DNA of 35,004 nt, from NCBI GenBank assembly GCA_938046095.1, contig CALIXS010000006.1, positions 1 to 35,004 of the forward strand, read 5' to 3'. Position 1 is the first letter of the stretch; each line of letters starts with the position of its first letter. Of this stretch, positions 24,530 through 32,133 are shown one piece after another. The notes beneath the pieces were generated by a model, which saw only the letters and a program-made list of their open reading frames with translations, had not been told where the DNA came from and made no database searches. The stretch is from an uncultured Clostridia bacterium. Lineage in GTDB: Bacteria; Bacillota; Clostridia; Peptostreptococcales; Anaerovoracaceae. A program made the translations under genes and the position numbers.

Positions 24530-25822
24530 ATGCTGATCAGAGGCGTTCGCGTTATCGACCCGCTGTCCGGTATGGATCGCACGGCGGATATAGAAACGGA
24601 AAACGGCGTTATACGCGGAATACGTACTGCGGTGCACAGAGAGGACGAAATACGCGGCAATTATGAGCACGTTATAGATGGTGCGGGTCTTATAGCGGCT
24701 CCCGGACTTATCGACGTACACTCGCATTTCAGAGACCCGGGCCAGACGGAAAAGGAAACGCTTGCCTCCGGTGCAGCCGCAGCGGCAAGGGGCGGATATA
24801 CCACAGTGATATGTATGGCAAATACTGTTCCGCCCGTCGATTCGCCCGGGGTTATCAGCGATATATTGGAGCGCGCCGAAAACCTTCCGATCCGCCTGCT
24901 TCAGACATCAACGGTCACGGAGAAAATGAAGGGGAAAACAGTTGTCGATATGGAGCTGATGGCACGGTACGGCGCCGCCGGATTTACCGATGACGGAAGG
25001 CCGATAACCGATCCCGGGGTCATAACGGAGGCGATGAGAAAGGCATCACGGCTCGGCATGGTGATAAGCCTGCACGAGGAGGATCCCGAATATGTAGTAA
25101 ATCCCGGAGTAAATGCAGGGAACACATCGTTAAAGCTCGGCCTCGAGGGAGCTGACAGAGCGGCGGAGGAGATCATGGTAGAACGCGACTGCCTTATAGC
25201 AAAGGAGACCGGAGCTCGTATCGACATACAGCACGTAAGCTCGGCAGGCTCTGTCGAACTGATCCGTCTTGCAAAGAAGGGCGGAGCCGATGTCTGGTGC
25301 GAGGCGACTCCTCATCATTTTTCGATGACGGAAGAGATAGTAACCGCGAAGGGAACCATGGCGAAAATGAACCCTCCGCTCAGGACGGAGGCGGACAGGC
25401 TTGCCATAATCAAAGGTCTGCAGGACGGTACGATAGAGATAATAGCGACGGATCATGCACCGCATACCCGTGAAGAAAAGGAGAGACCCTTTGCTGAAGC
25501 ACCGAGCGGAATTATCGGACTCGAAACATCTCTTGCGCTCGGTATCACAAATCTTGTAAAGCCGAGACATCTCGATATGATGCAGCTGCTGCGGAAACTG
25601 ACGTGCAATCCGGCGGAGATGTACGGACTCGATGCAGGCGTGCTGACTGAGGGAGCGCCTGCCGATATCGTTTTGTTCGATCCGGATGAGAGATGGACAG
25701 TAAGCTGTGAGGACTTTGCATCAAAGAGCTGCAACTCTCCTTTTATAGGATGCAGTCTGTTAGGAAGGGTGAAATATACCATCTGCCGCGGAAGTATAGT
25801 ATATGAGGACGGGCATCGTTAG
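24530..25822 (+). CDS. pyrC: Dihydroorotase
   Basis: 430 residues, class I (TIM-barrel) dihydroorotase of the amidohydrolase superfamily. It closes carbamoyl-aspartate to dihydroorotate in pyrimidine synthesis. Seen: the first metal motif DVHSHFRDPG with His64 and His66, TTVICMANTVPPVD, FTDDGRPI, ISLHEEDPE, QHVSSAGSVELI, the catalytic ATDHAPH and GIIGLETSL. ATG 24530 has GGAGG 7 bases upstream; ATG 24527 is possible but too close. It lies 89 bases after metA-lysC without a usable promoter, so the two are probably cotranscribed. Both consume aspartate-derived material. No other pyrimidine gene is in the window. Confidence 0.95.
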   Translation: MLIRGVRVIDPLSGMDRTADIETENGVIRGIRTAVHREDEIRGNYEHVIDGAGLIAAPGLIDVHSHFRDPGQTEKETLASGAAAAARGGYTTVICMANTVPPVDSPGVISDILERAENLPIRLLQTSTVTEKMKGKTVVDMELMARYGAAGFTDDGRPITDPGVITEAMRKASRLGMVISLHEEDPEYVVNPGVNAGNTSLKLGLEGADRAAEEIMVERDCLIAKETGARIDIQHVSSAGSVELIRLAKKGGADVWCEATPHHFSMTEEIVTAKGTMAKMNPPLRTEADRLAIIKGLQDGTIEIIATDHAPHTREEKERPFAEAPSGIIGLETSLALGITNLVKPRHLDMMQLLRKLTCNPAEMYGLDAGVLTEGAPADIVLFDPDERWTVSCEDFASKSCNSPFIGCSLLGRVKYTICRGSIVYEDGHR

Positions 25823-25875
25823 ATCGGCAGATCTTGTATACATAAAAAGAATTTTCATAAAATCAGAAAAAACGC

Positions 25876-25903
25876 TTTACTTTTGTTTTTTTTGGTGTAT
25901 AAT
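25876..25903 (+). promoter_or_regulatory. Promoter of the unassigned RNA
   Basis: TTTACT, 16 bases containing an eight-T run, then a perfect TATAAT (25898-25903). No gene follows for 260 bases, so it serves the structured RNA. Confidence 0.65.
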
Positions 25904-25909
25904 ATAAAT

Positions 25910-26118
25910 AAATTAAGGAGTTAAGCATAGATAGGACAGCTGAAGGAGGTGCTGTCCGGCAACATCAAGTCCTGGTTGTGAGAAGTCGGGACCTAAGATA
26001 GGGGTGATTCCAAAGACAGTGACAGAAAACAACTTCATTTAATGCCGACCGTAGCAGTTGGGACCGGAGGGGTAACCGGTCAGAGCGTAGGACGCATAGC
26101 ACGGTCGGCATTTTTTTT
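25910..26118 (+). ncRNA. Free-standing structured RNA of unassigned family, about 210 nt
   Basis: The stretch between pyrC and the ferredoxin-like gene has its own promoter and ends in a strong terminator. Helices seen: GGACAGC/GCTGTCC (25934-25940 and 25951-25957) with a loop containing GAAGGAGG, a weaker TCCTG/CGGGA helix near 25970-25995, and a branched 3' domain. In that domain ATGCCGACCGT pairs with ACGGTCGGCAT (26042-26052 and 26101-26111) around an inner GACCGG/CCGGTC hairpin (26062-26067 and 26076-26081), followed by eight Ts. The next gene has a separate promoter after the terminator, so this is not a simple leader. I compared it by eye with 6S, SRP, tmRNA, RNase P and the common riboswitches and found no match. 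Confidence 0.6.
26042..26118 (+). terminator. Branched terminator of the unassigned RNA
   Basis: An 11-bp outer stem encloses a 6-bp hairpin and about 20 further bases, and runs into TTTTTTTT (26111-26118). The length of the enclosed part, about 48 bases, is unusual for a plain terminator. Confidence 0.8.
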
Positions 26119-26133
26119 GCGCCTTGACGGATT

Positions 26134-26142
26134 TGATATAAT
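26134..26142 (+). promoter_or_regulatory. Extended -10 promoter of the ferredoxin-like gene
   Basis: TGA followed by a perfect TATAAT (26137-26142), just 15 bases after the RNA terminator. Transcription from here starts near 26149 and leaves only the 26168 and 26174 start codons usable. Confidence 0.55.
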
Positions 26143-26173
26143 GATAATAGAAATTTGCGGGCGGGAGATGGAT

Positions 26174-26611
26174 GTGCAGATAATTGAGAGGATAGGGCAA
26201 TGCAACGGGTGCGCAGCCTGCATACTCGGTTGCAGGGAGCGCGCGATCAAAATGATTGCAGACGAAAACGGGAACAAATACCCGAGGATTGAAGAGGATG
26301 CGTGCAGCAAATGCAATAATTGCGTGCTTTACTGCCCGGAATTCAATCCGGTGGAGCTCCCGGAGTATGAGAAATTTTATGAATATGATGACAGGTATTA
26401 TACGCGCGACATGCCGCCTATATACAGGGATACGCTGCGCAAGGTCAGAAACGGTGAACACGTCGAGTTTGTCGGTACGCTCTGTCAGGTGGCGGGACTG
26501 AAATCCGTGATGGGGGACAGCCTGCCGTCGAGTGTGGCTGTGTCGCCGCTCTACTGCGACAGCAAAGATCCTAAGAGGCCTGAGTGCGTGTCGTGCAGGT
26601 ACTGGAAATAG
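26174..26611 (+). CDS. Compact FrhB-like double [4Fe-4S] protein
   Basis: About 145 residues from GTG 26174, which has GGGAG 6 bases upstream; ATG 26168 directly touches that site. Two ferredoxin motifs C-x2-C-x2-C-x3-C (CNGCAACILGC and CSKCNNCVLYC) fill the first half. The second half has HVEFVGTLCQVAGLKSVMG, the counterpart of the FSGTPCQVAGL stretch of F420-hydrogenase beta-subunit (FrhB) proteins, then a C-terminal ECVSC that matches their CxxC. The roughly 60-residue SSSGGVF...GSKYVQ part between cluster domain and GTPCQVAGL is missing, and the protein ends right after the CxxC. Likely an electron carrier or partner of the Mrp protein encoded 28 bases downstream. No partner enzyme can be named. 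Confidence 0.7.
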   Translation: MQIIERIGQCNGCAACILGCRERAIKMIADENGNKYPRIEEDACSKCNNCVLYCPEFNPVELPEYEKFYEYDDRYYTRDMPPIYRDTLRKVRNGEHVEFVGTLCQVAGLKSVMGDSLPSSVAVSPLYCDSKDPKRPECVSCRYWK

Positions 26612-26639
26612 ATAAGCAAATTTGGAGGGAGATATCATA

Positions 26640-27461
26640 ATGGCAGAATGCAGTCACGATTGCGGTTCATGTGCAGCAAACTGCGGGGAGAGAACACAAG
26701 ATCCCGGCATTCAGAAAGCACCGATGAACGGCAAAAGCAACATCAAAAGGGTAGTTGTCGTAATAAGCGGCAAAGGGGGAGTCGGCAAGTCGTCTGTGAC
26801 GTCAATGCTCGCTGTAGCTGAAGCGAAAAAAGGCAGGAGGGTCGCGGTACTTGACGCCGACATCACGGGACCGTCGATCCCGAAGACCTTCGGGATAAAG
26901 GAACAAGCTGTCGGTAATGATGAGATGCTCGTCCCGGCGACGACTGATCTGGGTATCAAAGTAATGTCCATAAACCTTTTGCTCGAAAACGAAACGGATC
27001 CCGTCGTATGGAGAGGTCCGATCCTCGGCGGTGTTATAACTCAGTTCTGGAGCGATGTGATCTGGGGTGACATAGACGTAATGTTTGTCGATATGCCCCC
27101 GGGAACAGGTGATGTGGCGCTCACAGTATATCAGTCACTCCCCGTTGACGGGATAATAATAGTGACATCGCCGCAGCAGCTCGTTGGGATGATCGTGGAA
27201 AAAGCTGTCAAAATGGCCGCCATGATGAACATCCCTATCCTTGGTGTCGTCGAAAATATGTCGTATTATCGTTGCCCCGATTGCAGTGCGGAACAAAGAA
27301 TTTTCGGTAACAGCCACATAGAAGCGATAGCTGCGGCTCATAATATCAGCAACGTCGCTAAGCTTCCGCTCGACCCGCATGTGGCTTCCGCCTGCGACGA
27401 GGGCACGATCGAAAATATTGACACCTCGGTGCTTGACGATTTTGCCGGAAAGCTCGTATGA
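26640..27461 (+). CDS. mrp: Mrp/NBP35-family iron-sulfur carrier ATPase
   Basis: 273 residues. The N-terminus has a Cys-rich start (MAECSHDCGSCAANC) like that of NBP35-type carriers. The P-loop domain has the deviant Walker A SGKGGVGKSS, VLDADITGPSIP, VDMPPGTGD and a C-terminal CPDC (in YRCPDCSAE) that bridges an Fe-S cluster between two subunits. Mrp proteins hold and pass [4Fe-4S] clusters to apoproteins in the cytosol. ATG 26640 follows GGAGGGAG; the frame also opens at TTG 26622, which lies within that site. Placed 28 bases after the compact FrhB-like gene and followed by a terminator, the pair forms a two-gene Fe-S unit. Confidence 0.92.
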   Translation: MAECSHDCGSCAANCGERTQDPGIQKAPMNGKSNIKRVVVVISGKGGVGKSSVTSMLAVAEAKKGRRVAVLDADITGPSIPKTFGIKEQAVGNDEMLVPATTDLGIKVMSINLLLENETDPVVWRGPILGGVITQFWSDVIWGDIDVMFVDMPPGTGDVALTVYQSLPVDGIIIVTSPQQLVGMIVEKAVKMAAMMNIPILGVVENMSYYRCPDCSAEQRIFGNSHIEAIAAAHNISNVAKLPLDPHVASACDEGTIENIDTSVLDDFAGKLV

Positions 27462-27515
27462 TCCGCGTAAATGACACGATAACTTTTTGCAGCGCATATG
27501 ACAAATGCGTTGCCG

Positions 27516-27563
27516 AAACCGCTGTGACCGCTTAAAAAGCAACGGCTACAGCGGTTTTGTGTT
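27516..27563 (+). terminator. Terminator of the FrhB-like/mrp unit
   Basis: Arms AAACCGCTGT (27516-27525) and ACAGCGGTTT (27548-27557) with a 22-base loop, followed by TGTGTTT, about 55 bases after the mrp stop. Confidence 0.65.
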
Positions 27564-27652
27564 TCCCGAAAGCGACATGCGTAGAAGGTACTGATGATAT
27601 TTGAAGCATATCATTTGCTCTGTCTGTGACAGCATCTGCATCCAATATATCC

Positions 27653-27706
27653 CGGTTTACGTATATACCACCACGGCTTACGTATATACCACGGTTTACG
27701 TAATTT
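27653..27706. repeat. Three 18-21 bp tandem units in the mrp-AEC intergenic space
   Basis: Units at 27653-27673, 27674-27691 and 27692-27706 share CGGYTTACGTA; the first two go on with TATACCA. The 647-base gap 27462-28108 has no supported gene. It contains the mrp terminator and three separate tandem-repeat clusters. Confidence 0.8.
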
Positions 27707-27958
27707 AAGAAATCCTGTATTTTCGTAACACGATTTTTGCATTTTCCCAAAAAACGTACAGAAAATACCGCCCCGATAAGGTAATTTGTACGCAAACGAG
27801 ATATTTTCTAAAATCGTAAAGCGAAGCGCGCAAATTGAAGAATTTCGTGCAAGCCATAGTATGTTAACTGGAAATGACGAGCAGCTCTTTTATCTCGCAA
27901 TTCCCGCTTCAGGTCACATCAGCGACTGTTTCCGGTGCTTGCAAGGTTCATTGCCGCC

Positions 27959-28015
27959 GGTGCACATCAGAGCCGCAGGTGTATATCAAAGTCAGCGGTG
28001 CATATCAGAGCCGGC
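27959..28015. repeat. Three 19-bp tandem units
   Basis: Exact 19-base period: GGTGCACATCAGAGCCGCA, GGTGTATATCAAAGTCAGC and GGTGCATATCAGAGCCGGC. The first and third are closest to each other. Confidence 0.85.
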
Positions 28016-28080
28016 AGCGACTGGGATTGCGTGTACAGAGAACGCCGCGGTATGATGTCAGATGCAGTATACAATTAACT

Positions 28081-28131
28081 GCGATATGTCATCAGATGCG
28101 ATATGTCATCAGACGTAATATGCCATCAGGA
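28081..28131. repeat. Three 17-bp tandem units reaching into the AEC gene
   Basis: GCGATATGTCATCAGAT, GCGATATGTCATCAGAC and GTAATATGCCATCAGGA at an exact 17-base period. The AEC transporter stop codon (28109-28111) falls in unit 2 and its last codons in unit 3. Confidence 0.88.
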
Positions 28132-29050
28132 GCGTCGCTATGACAGGTAGTGATATCATCGAAATCGCCGTGGTCATACCGACGCCCTCCGCAGCAAGCG
28201 AGGTGTTTTTATCTGCCATTGAGGCGACGGGAACGGTTGCGACAGCGCACGGAAAGGATGCGGCAAAAACTATGGTGAGCTTGACTTCGTTGTCGATGGG
28301 GAGCCAGTTTACGGCGAGGAATGTAAGCGCCGGGATTAAGACGGTATTCACGAGTGATGCGTATACGAGGTCGCGGTTTTGTATGACCTTGCGCAGGTTG
28401 CTCGTTGACAGCTGTACTCCTACAACTATCATCGACAGGGGGACAGTGGCGCTTCCTACTGTATCGAAGAATTCAGCTGCAGGTCCCGGCAGGTTGATGC
28501 CCGAAAATAGCAGTATGAGGCTTATAAGAGCCGCAAAGTTGCAAGGATTCAAAGCCGCCTTGATTATAATGGACTTATGGGGGCTTGTTTTGAGGCCTGA
28601 GTTCATTTGGATTATCGAAATAAAATAGAGATAGAAGTTCAGTGTTATATTTTCGATCACCATGAGGAAAAGGATATAACTGCCGAATATCGCGTATGTG
28701 ATAGGAAAACCCATGAAGCCGGTATTGACTGCAGTCATTATCACGGTCATGACGCCGATATCTTCGGGCTTTGTATGGCGAAGGGCCTTTTTTAAGAGAA
28801 GGCACAGCAGGGGTGTTATTATGAAAAATGCGGCGGATATGAGGAGCGTTTGAAGTGTATGGGTGAACATTCCGCCGTTGAGCTCGTTGCCGTTCATCGA
28901 CGATATTATCATGCACGGAGTTGTAATCAAAATAAGTATGTCGACGAGGTATTTGTTTACCTCGATAGGGATTATCTTAAATCTGTGGGCGACGAAGCCG
29001 GTGAGTATCATCGCGAAAATAACGATTATTTTGCTAAGGACTGTAAGCAT
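28109..29050 (-). CDS. AEC family (auxin efflux carrier-like) transporter
   Basis: 313 residues with about ten membrane helices in the two-times-five arrangement of AEC permeases. Seen: the N-terminal MILTGFVAHRFKIIP, LVDILILITTPCMIISSM, a central NTGFMGFPITYAIFG, and the C-terminal ASFPCAVATVPVASM with conserved small residues. Family members in bacteria export or import organic acids such as malate; the substrate here is unknown. ATG 29050 follows GGAGG. A TATACT at 29087-29092 (minus strand) is a possible -10 box. The gene diverges from the FMN-dependent dehydrogenase, whose hydroxy-acid substrates could match. The last codons and stop lie in a 17-bp tandem repeat. Confidence 0.85.
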   Translation of the reverse strand: MLTVLSKIIVIFAMILTGFVAHRFKIIPIEVNKYLVDILILITTPCMIISSMNGNELNGGMFTHTLQTLLISAAFFIITPLLCLLLKKALRHTKPEDIGVMTVIMTAVNTGFMGFPITYAIFGSYILFLMVIENITLNFYLYFISIIQMNSGLKTSPHKSIIIKAALNPCNFAALISLILLFSGINLPGPAAEFFDTVGSATVPLSMIVVGVQLSTSNLRKVIQNRDLVYASLVNTVLIPALTFLAVNWLPIDNEVKLTIVFAASFPCAVATVPVASMADKNTSLAAEGVGMTTAISMISLPVIATLLMAYYV

Positions 29051-29098
29051 GCATTTCCTCCGTTGTCCGTTTTTGATCCACGAGAAAGTATAACATAT

Positions 29099-29127
29099 TT
29101 GACACCCGTATGCTATTTTGGTAAATT
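29099..29127 (+). promoter_or_regulatory. Promoter of the alpha-hydroxy-acid dehydrogenase gene
   Basis: A perfect TTGACA (29099-29104), 17 bases, then TAAATT (29122-29127). It lies next to the divergent AEC promoter region. Confidence 0.6.
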
Positions 29128-29142
29128 GCTATATATGGAAAG

Positions 29143-30132
29143 GTGGCAGGAGCATTGGAAAATCTTTGTAAGTTATGCAGCATATGCGACGGGCGCGCGT
29201 GCAGGAATATGATACCCGGCCCGGGTGCAAAGGGAGTCGGTGATGCAGCCGTCAGGAATTATGATAAGTGGCAGGAGATCAGGGTGAACATGGACACGCT
29301 GACGGACAGTCGTCCGATATCGACGGAGATATCCATGTTTGGCAGGTCTTTCAGGGCGCCGCTGTTTGCCGGGCCTGTCGGAGCCGTTAAGATGCATTAT
29401 GGGGACAAGTACGATGATTTGCAGTACAACAGCATTCTCGTAAATGCATGTGCTCAGACCGGGATTGCTGCCTTTACCGGCGACGGAACGGATGAAAGAG
29501 TTATGAAGTCGGCGTGTGAGGCGATCAGAAAAGCCGGGGGAGTAGGCGTTCCTACGGTAAAGCCGTGGAACAGACAAATGATAAAAGAAAAGATGTGCCT
29601 CGTAAGAGCGTCGGGCGCTTTTGCCTGCGCGATGGATGTAGACGCTGCGGGTCTTCCGTTTCTTAAGGGGTTTGAGCCTCCTGCAGGAAGCAAATCGGTG
29701 GCTGAGCTCGCTGAGATAATAAGAGAGTCGGAGGTGCCGTTTATAGTCAAAGGTATAATGACCGTAAAAGGGGCGCGCAAGGCGGTGGAGGCCGGAGCCG
29801 CAGCTATAATCGTGAGCAACCACGGCGGTCGCGTACTCGACCAGTGTCCTGCTACGGCCGAGGTGCTTGAAGAGATTGCTGATGAAGTGCGCGGAAGGAC
29901 TAAGGTGCTCATAGACGGAGGCCTCAGAACCGGCGTCGACGTTTTTAAGGCTATCGCTATCGGAGCAGACGCTGTGCTGATGGCAAGGCCTTTTGTAAAT
30001 GCTATATATAGCAATGGTTTACAAGGTGCGTCGGATTTTGCCGAAAAGGTGATATCGGAGCTTGAGGACACTATGGCGATGTGTGGGGTTGCTTCGATAG
30101 ATGAGATCAACAGGGCGTGTGTCAGAATATAG
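29143..30132 (+). CDS. FMN-dependent alpha-hydroxy-acid dehydrogenase family protein
   Basis: Up to 329 residues. TIM-barrel flavoprotein of the lactate oxidase/glycolate oxidase type. Seen: FAGPVGAVKMHYGD, the strand GVPTVKPWN, the FMN-contacting IVKGIMTVKGARKAVEAGA, the catalytic His-Gly-Gly-Arg in IVSNHGGRVLDQ, and the phosphate site LIDGGLRTGVDVFKAIAIGADAV. The N-terminus has a CKLCSICDGRAC cluster found in clostridial members. The substrate is likely lactate or a related 2-hydroxy acid. The start is uncertain: GTG 29143, or TTG 29155, which has AAGGTGG 8 bases upstream and is the better fit. In an anaerobe it is more probably a dehydrogenase than an oxidase. Confidence 0.85.
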   Translation: MAGALENLCKLCSICDGRACRNMIPGPGAKGVGDAAVRNYDKWQEIRVNMDTLTDSRPISTEISMFGRSFRAPLFAGPVGAVKMHYGDKYDDLQYNSILVNACAQTGIAAFTGDGTDERVMKSACEAIRKAGGVGVPTVKPWNRQMIKEKMCLVRASGAFACAMDVDAAGLPFLKGFEPPAGSKSVAELAEIIRESEVPFIVKGIMTVKGARKAVEAGAAAIIVSNHGGRVLDQCPATAEVLEEIADEVRGRTKVLIDGGLRTGVDVFKAIAIGADAVLMARPFVNAIYSNGLQGASDFAEKVISELEDTMAMCGVASIDEINRACVRI

Positions 30133-30384
30133 CTGTGTGTACAACTCCGTGCGCATGTACAATGCGGTTAGGAGACAGACGAGCTGTACAGGGCAGATGC
30201 GCTGCGTATAACTTCGCGGGCACATACAACGCGATGCGTATGCGTAGTAGTATGCGTATAAAAATAACGTATGTAACGTATGTAAAAATAACGGATAAAA
30301 ATATACAGAAAATGATGCCTCCGGAAGGCGGAGATGCTTCCGCGGCAGGCGGACTTCCAATATATGAGGGAAGAGAGAACAGTA
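30133..30384. other. Repeat-rich gap before rdgB
   Basis: No gene is supported here. Around 30239-30293 short direct repeats of TATGCGTA and of ACGTATGTA(AAAATAAC) alternate. At 30318-30358 are nested G+C-rich hairpins such as CCTCCG/CGGAG. I see no convincing promoter for rdgB and no terminator for the upstream gene. Confidence 0.5.
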
Positions 30385-30987
30385 ATGAAGACGATAATAG
30401 CCGCATCGCGCAACGCTAACAAGATCAAAGAGATAAGCGCCATAACACGTAAATACGGTATGGAGACTGTGTCGAGGGACAGCGCGGGAATTCCGAAATT
30501 CGAGATTGAGGAAACCGGAAGTACGTTTGAGGAGAATTCCCTTATAAAAGCACAGGCCATAATGGAAGTTTGCCGCTGTCCGGTCATTGCGGATGATTCG
30601 GGACTTTCGGTGGACTACCTCGGCGGCGCACCGGGTGTTTATTCGGCGCGTTTTGCGGGAGAGAGTGCGGATGACTGCAAGAACAACGAAAAGCTTCTCA
30701 GTCTGTTGGAGGGGGTACCGTACTCGGAGAGAAGAGCAAAATTCGTATCTGTCGTGACGATGCTGTTTCCCGATGGAACGAGGCTCGTCGCAAGAGGCGA
30801 GTGCCCGGGCCATATAATTGATGTACCGGTAGGCGAGAACGGATTCGGATATGATCCGTTATTTATACCGGACGGGTATCAAAGAACGTTTGCCCAGATG
30901 GATGCCGACGAAAAAAACATGATCAGCCATAGGGCAAGAGCGATTGCAACTCTTGACGAGATGCTCAGAGAAAGAGAAGCTATATGA
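30385..30987 (+). CDS. rdgB: XTP/dITP diphosphatase (RdgB/HAM1 family)
   Basis: 200 residues, the standard length. It hydrolyses non-canonical purine triphosphates (dITP, XTP) to monophosphates so that they do not enter DNA. Seen: the N-terminal IIAASRNANKIKEI (triphosphate grip), TFEENSLIKA, the metal site VIADDSGLSVDYLGGAPGVYSARFAG, and the C-terminal FGYDPLF and MISHRARAI. ATG 30385 is preceded by a purine-rich GAGAGAAC, a mediocre site. The stop overlaps the next gene start by 4 bases (ATGA). Confidence 0.93.
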   Translation: MKTIIAASRNANKIKEISAITRKYGMETVSRDSAGIPKFEIEETGSTFEENSLIKAQAIMEVCRCPVIADDSGLSVDYLGGAPGVYSARFAGESADDCKNNEKLLSLLEGVPYSERRAKFVSVVTMLFPDGTRLVARGECPGHIIDVPVGENGFGYDPLFIPDGYQRTFAQMDADEKNMISHRARAIATLDEMLREREAI

Positions 30988-31796
30988 AAAAACGTCTCTG
31001 GAAAATGTTCACTCTCGGGCTGAAACAATATATGGACCCGTATTATCAGGGAATAGCCGCACAGGTGGCGTTCTTCTTTATTTTGTCCATAGTACCTACG
31101 CTGCTCTTGCTGACGCAGCTTCTCGGACTTCTCGATATTTCGCTGTCCGCGCTCACGGATTGGCTCGGTTTGAATCCGGATGCTGACTATACGCGGATGC
31201 TCGAGTATGTACTCGATTCCTCACCGCAAGCGACCACCAATGCGGTACTTATTCTTATGGCGCTATGGGCGGCGTCGCGTGTACACTTTACGTTGACGAG
31301 GGTTGCAAACTACACGTATTCCGGAGGTAAGGATTTCAAGGGTTACTGGCGCGATCGATTCAGGGCAATGCTGACGATGATACTTACGATAATCGTCTTT
31401 GCGGCGCTTGTCATAATAGTTGTGTACGGGCAGGCGATAATAAATTATCTCGCCGTCAAGCTGCTCATAAGCAACAGGTTTGATTTCGTGTGGAGGATGC
31501 TCAGGTGGCCTGTAGCCGCCGGCATGTACCTGCTCGTAGTTGCCTTCAACTATTACCTGTTGCCGACGCATCGCCTGAAATGGCGCGATATAATGCCGGG
31601 GAGCATTTTCTGTGCGCTCGGCATGCTGATCGTAACGATGATATATTCCGCGTATTCGTCGCATGCCGTGACGAACGATATAATATACGGCTCGATGTCG
31701 AGCATTGTTATACTCATGTTTTGGATCTATTTTATCTCCTGGGTATGGGTACTCGGGATTTTCTTTAACAAAGCATGGATGGACACTCGCAGATAG
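30984..31796 (+). CDS. YihY/BrkB family membrane protein
   Basis: 270 residues, six hydrophobic segments. The family pattern is seen in the N-terminal YYQGIAAQVAFFFILSIVPTLLLL, a central loop with ALWAASRVHFTLTRVANYTY, and the closing MSSIVILMFWIYFISWVWVLG. The family was once called ribonuclease BN because of a misassigned gene; it is an integral membrane protein of unproven, possibly transport, function. It is translationally coupled to rdgB by an ATGA overlap. No clear terminator follows. Confidence 0.88.
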   Translation: MKKRLWKMFTLGLKQYMDPYYQGIAAQVAFFFILSIVPTLLLLTQLLGLLDISLSALTDWLGLNPDADYTRMLEYVLDSSPQATTNAVLILMALWAASRVHFTLTRVANYTYSGGKDFKGYWRDRFRAMLTMILTIIVFAALVIIVVYGQAIINYLAVKLLISNRFDFVWRMLRWPVAAGMYLLVVAFNYYLLPTHRLKWRDIMPGSIFCALGMLIVTMIYSAYSSHAVTNDIIYGSMSSIVILMFWIYFISWVWVLGIFFNKAWMDTRR

Positions 31797-32046
31797 CAAG
31801 TATCAATTTCTTTGTCACCCTTTTTAAGAAGTTTAAGAAATGAAATGCGTTAGTATGCAAACAGATGTCGAATGCATATAAAATGCATGAAAATAAATGA
31901 ATTACCACGTCGTGTGAATAAATATTGGTGACGAGAATGGGGAAAATTAAGAAATCTTAAGGAACGAAAAACGGATACAAATGTTGAAAAATACGTAATA
32001 TGCTCGTTTTCGTTTGTGTTTTTTATGTGAAAAAAGTACAATTTTG
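31797..32046. other. A+T-rich gap before the NlpC/P60 gene
   Basis: 250 bases without a supported gene, markedly A+T-rich. Seen: a perfect palindrome TTAAGAAATCTTAA (31947-31960), related TTTAAGAA words near 31826-31842, and ATGCAT twice near 31874-31891. These may be regulator sites for the wall hydrolase gene, but I recognise no known box. Confidence 0.4.
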
Positions 32047-32075
32047 TTGACCGATGCGTGTATATAGTCTAAAAT
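32047..32075 (+). promoter_or_regulatory. Promoter of the NlpC/P60 gene
   Basis: TTGACC, 17 bases, TAAAAT (32070-32075), 58 bases upstream of the start codon. The leader has no riboswitch-like structure that I can see. Confidence 0.7.
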
Positions 32076-32133
32076 TTATCTATTAAAGTACTGGAATAAC
32101 AGTAAAGACGAAACGGAGAGGAAGGTATTTTTG

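Noticed and set aside
25941..25980. A 10-codon leader peptide frame (GTG at 25949) in the unassigned RNA
   Set aside because: The GTG is part of the GGAGG itself, leaving no spacing, and the region is base-paired. No translation signal supports it.
26042..26167. Longer N-terminus for the FrhB-like protein
   Set aside because: This part covers the RNA terminator and the gene's own -10 box, and its amino acids do not match the family.
27786..28055. Open frame in the mrp-AEC gap
   Set aside because: It runs through tandem repeats, lacks a ribosome site and resembles no protein.
27653..28131. CRISPR array
   Set aside because: Three clusters have different unit lengths of 17-21 bp with no spacers between copies, unlike CRISPR repeats, and no cas genes are near.
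32047..32133. c-di-AMP (ydaO) riboswitch ahead of the NlpC/P60 gene
   Set aside because: Such switches often control wall hydrolases, but the leader here is about 55 bases with no matching core.
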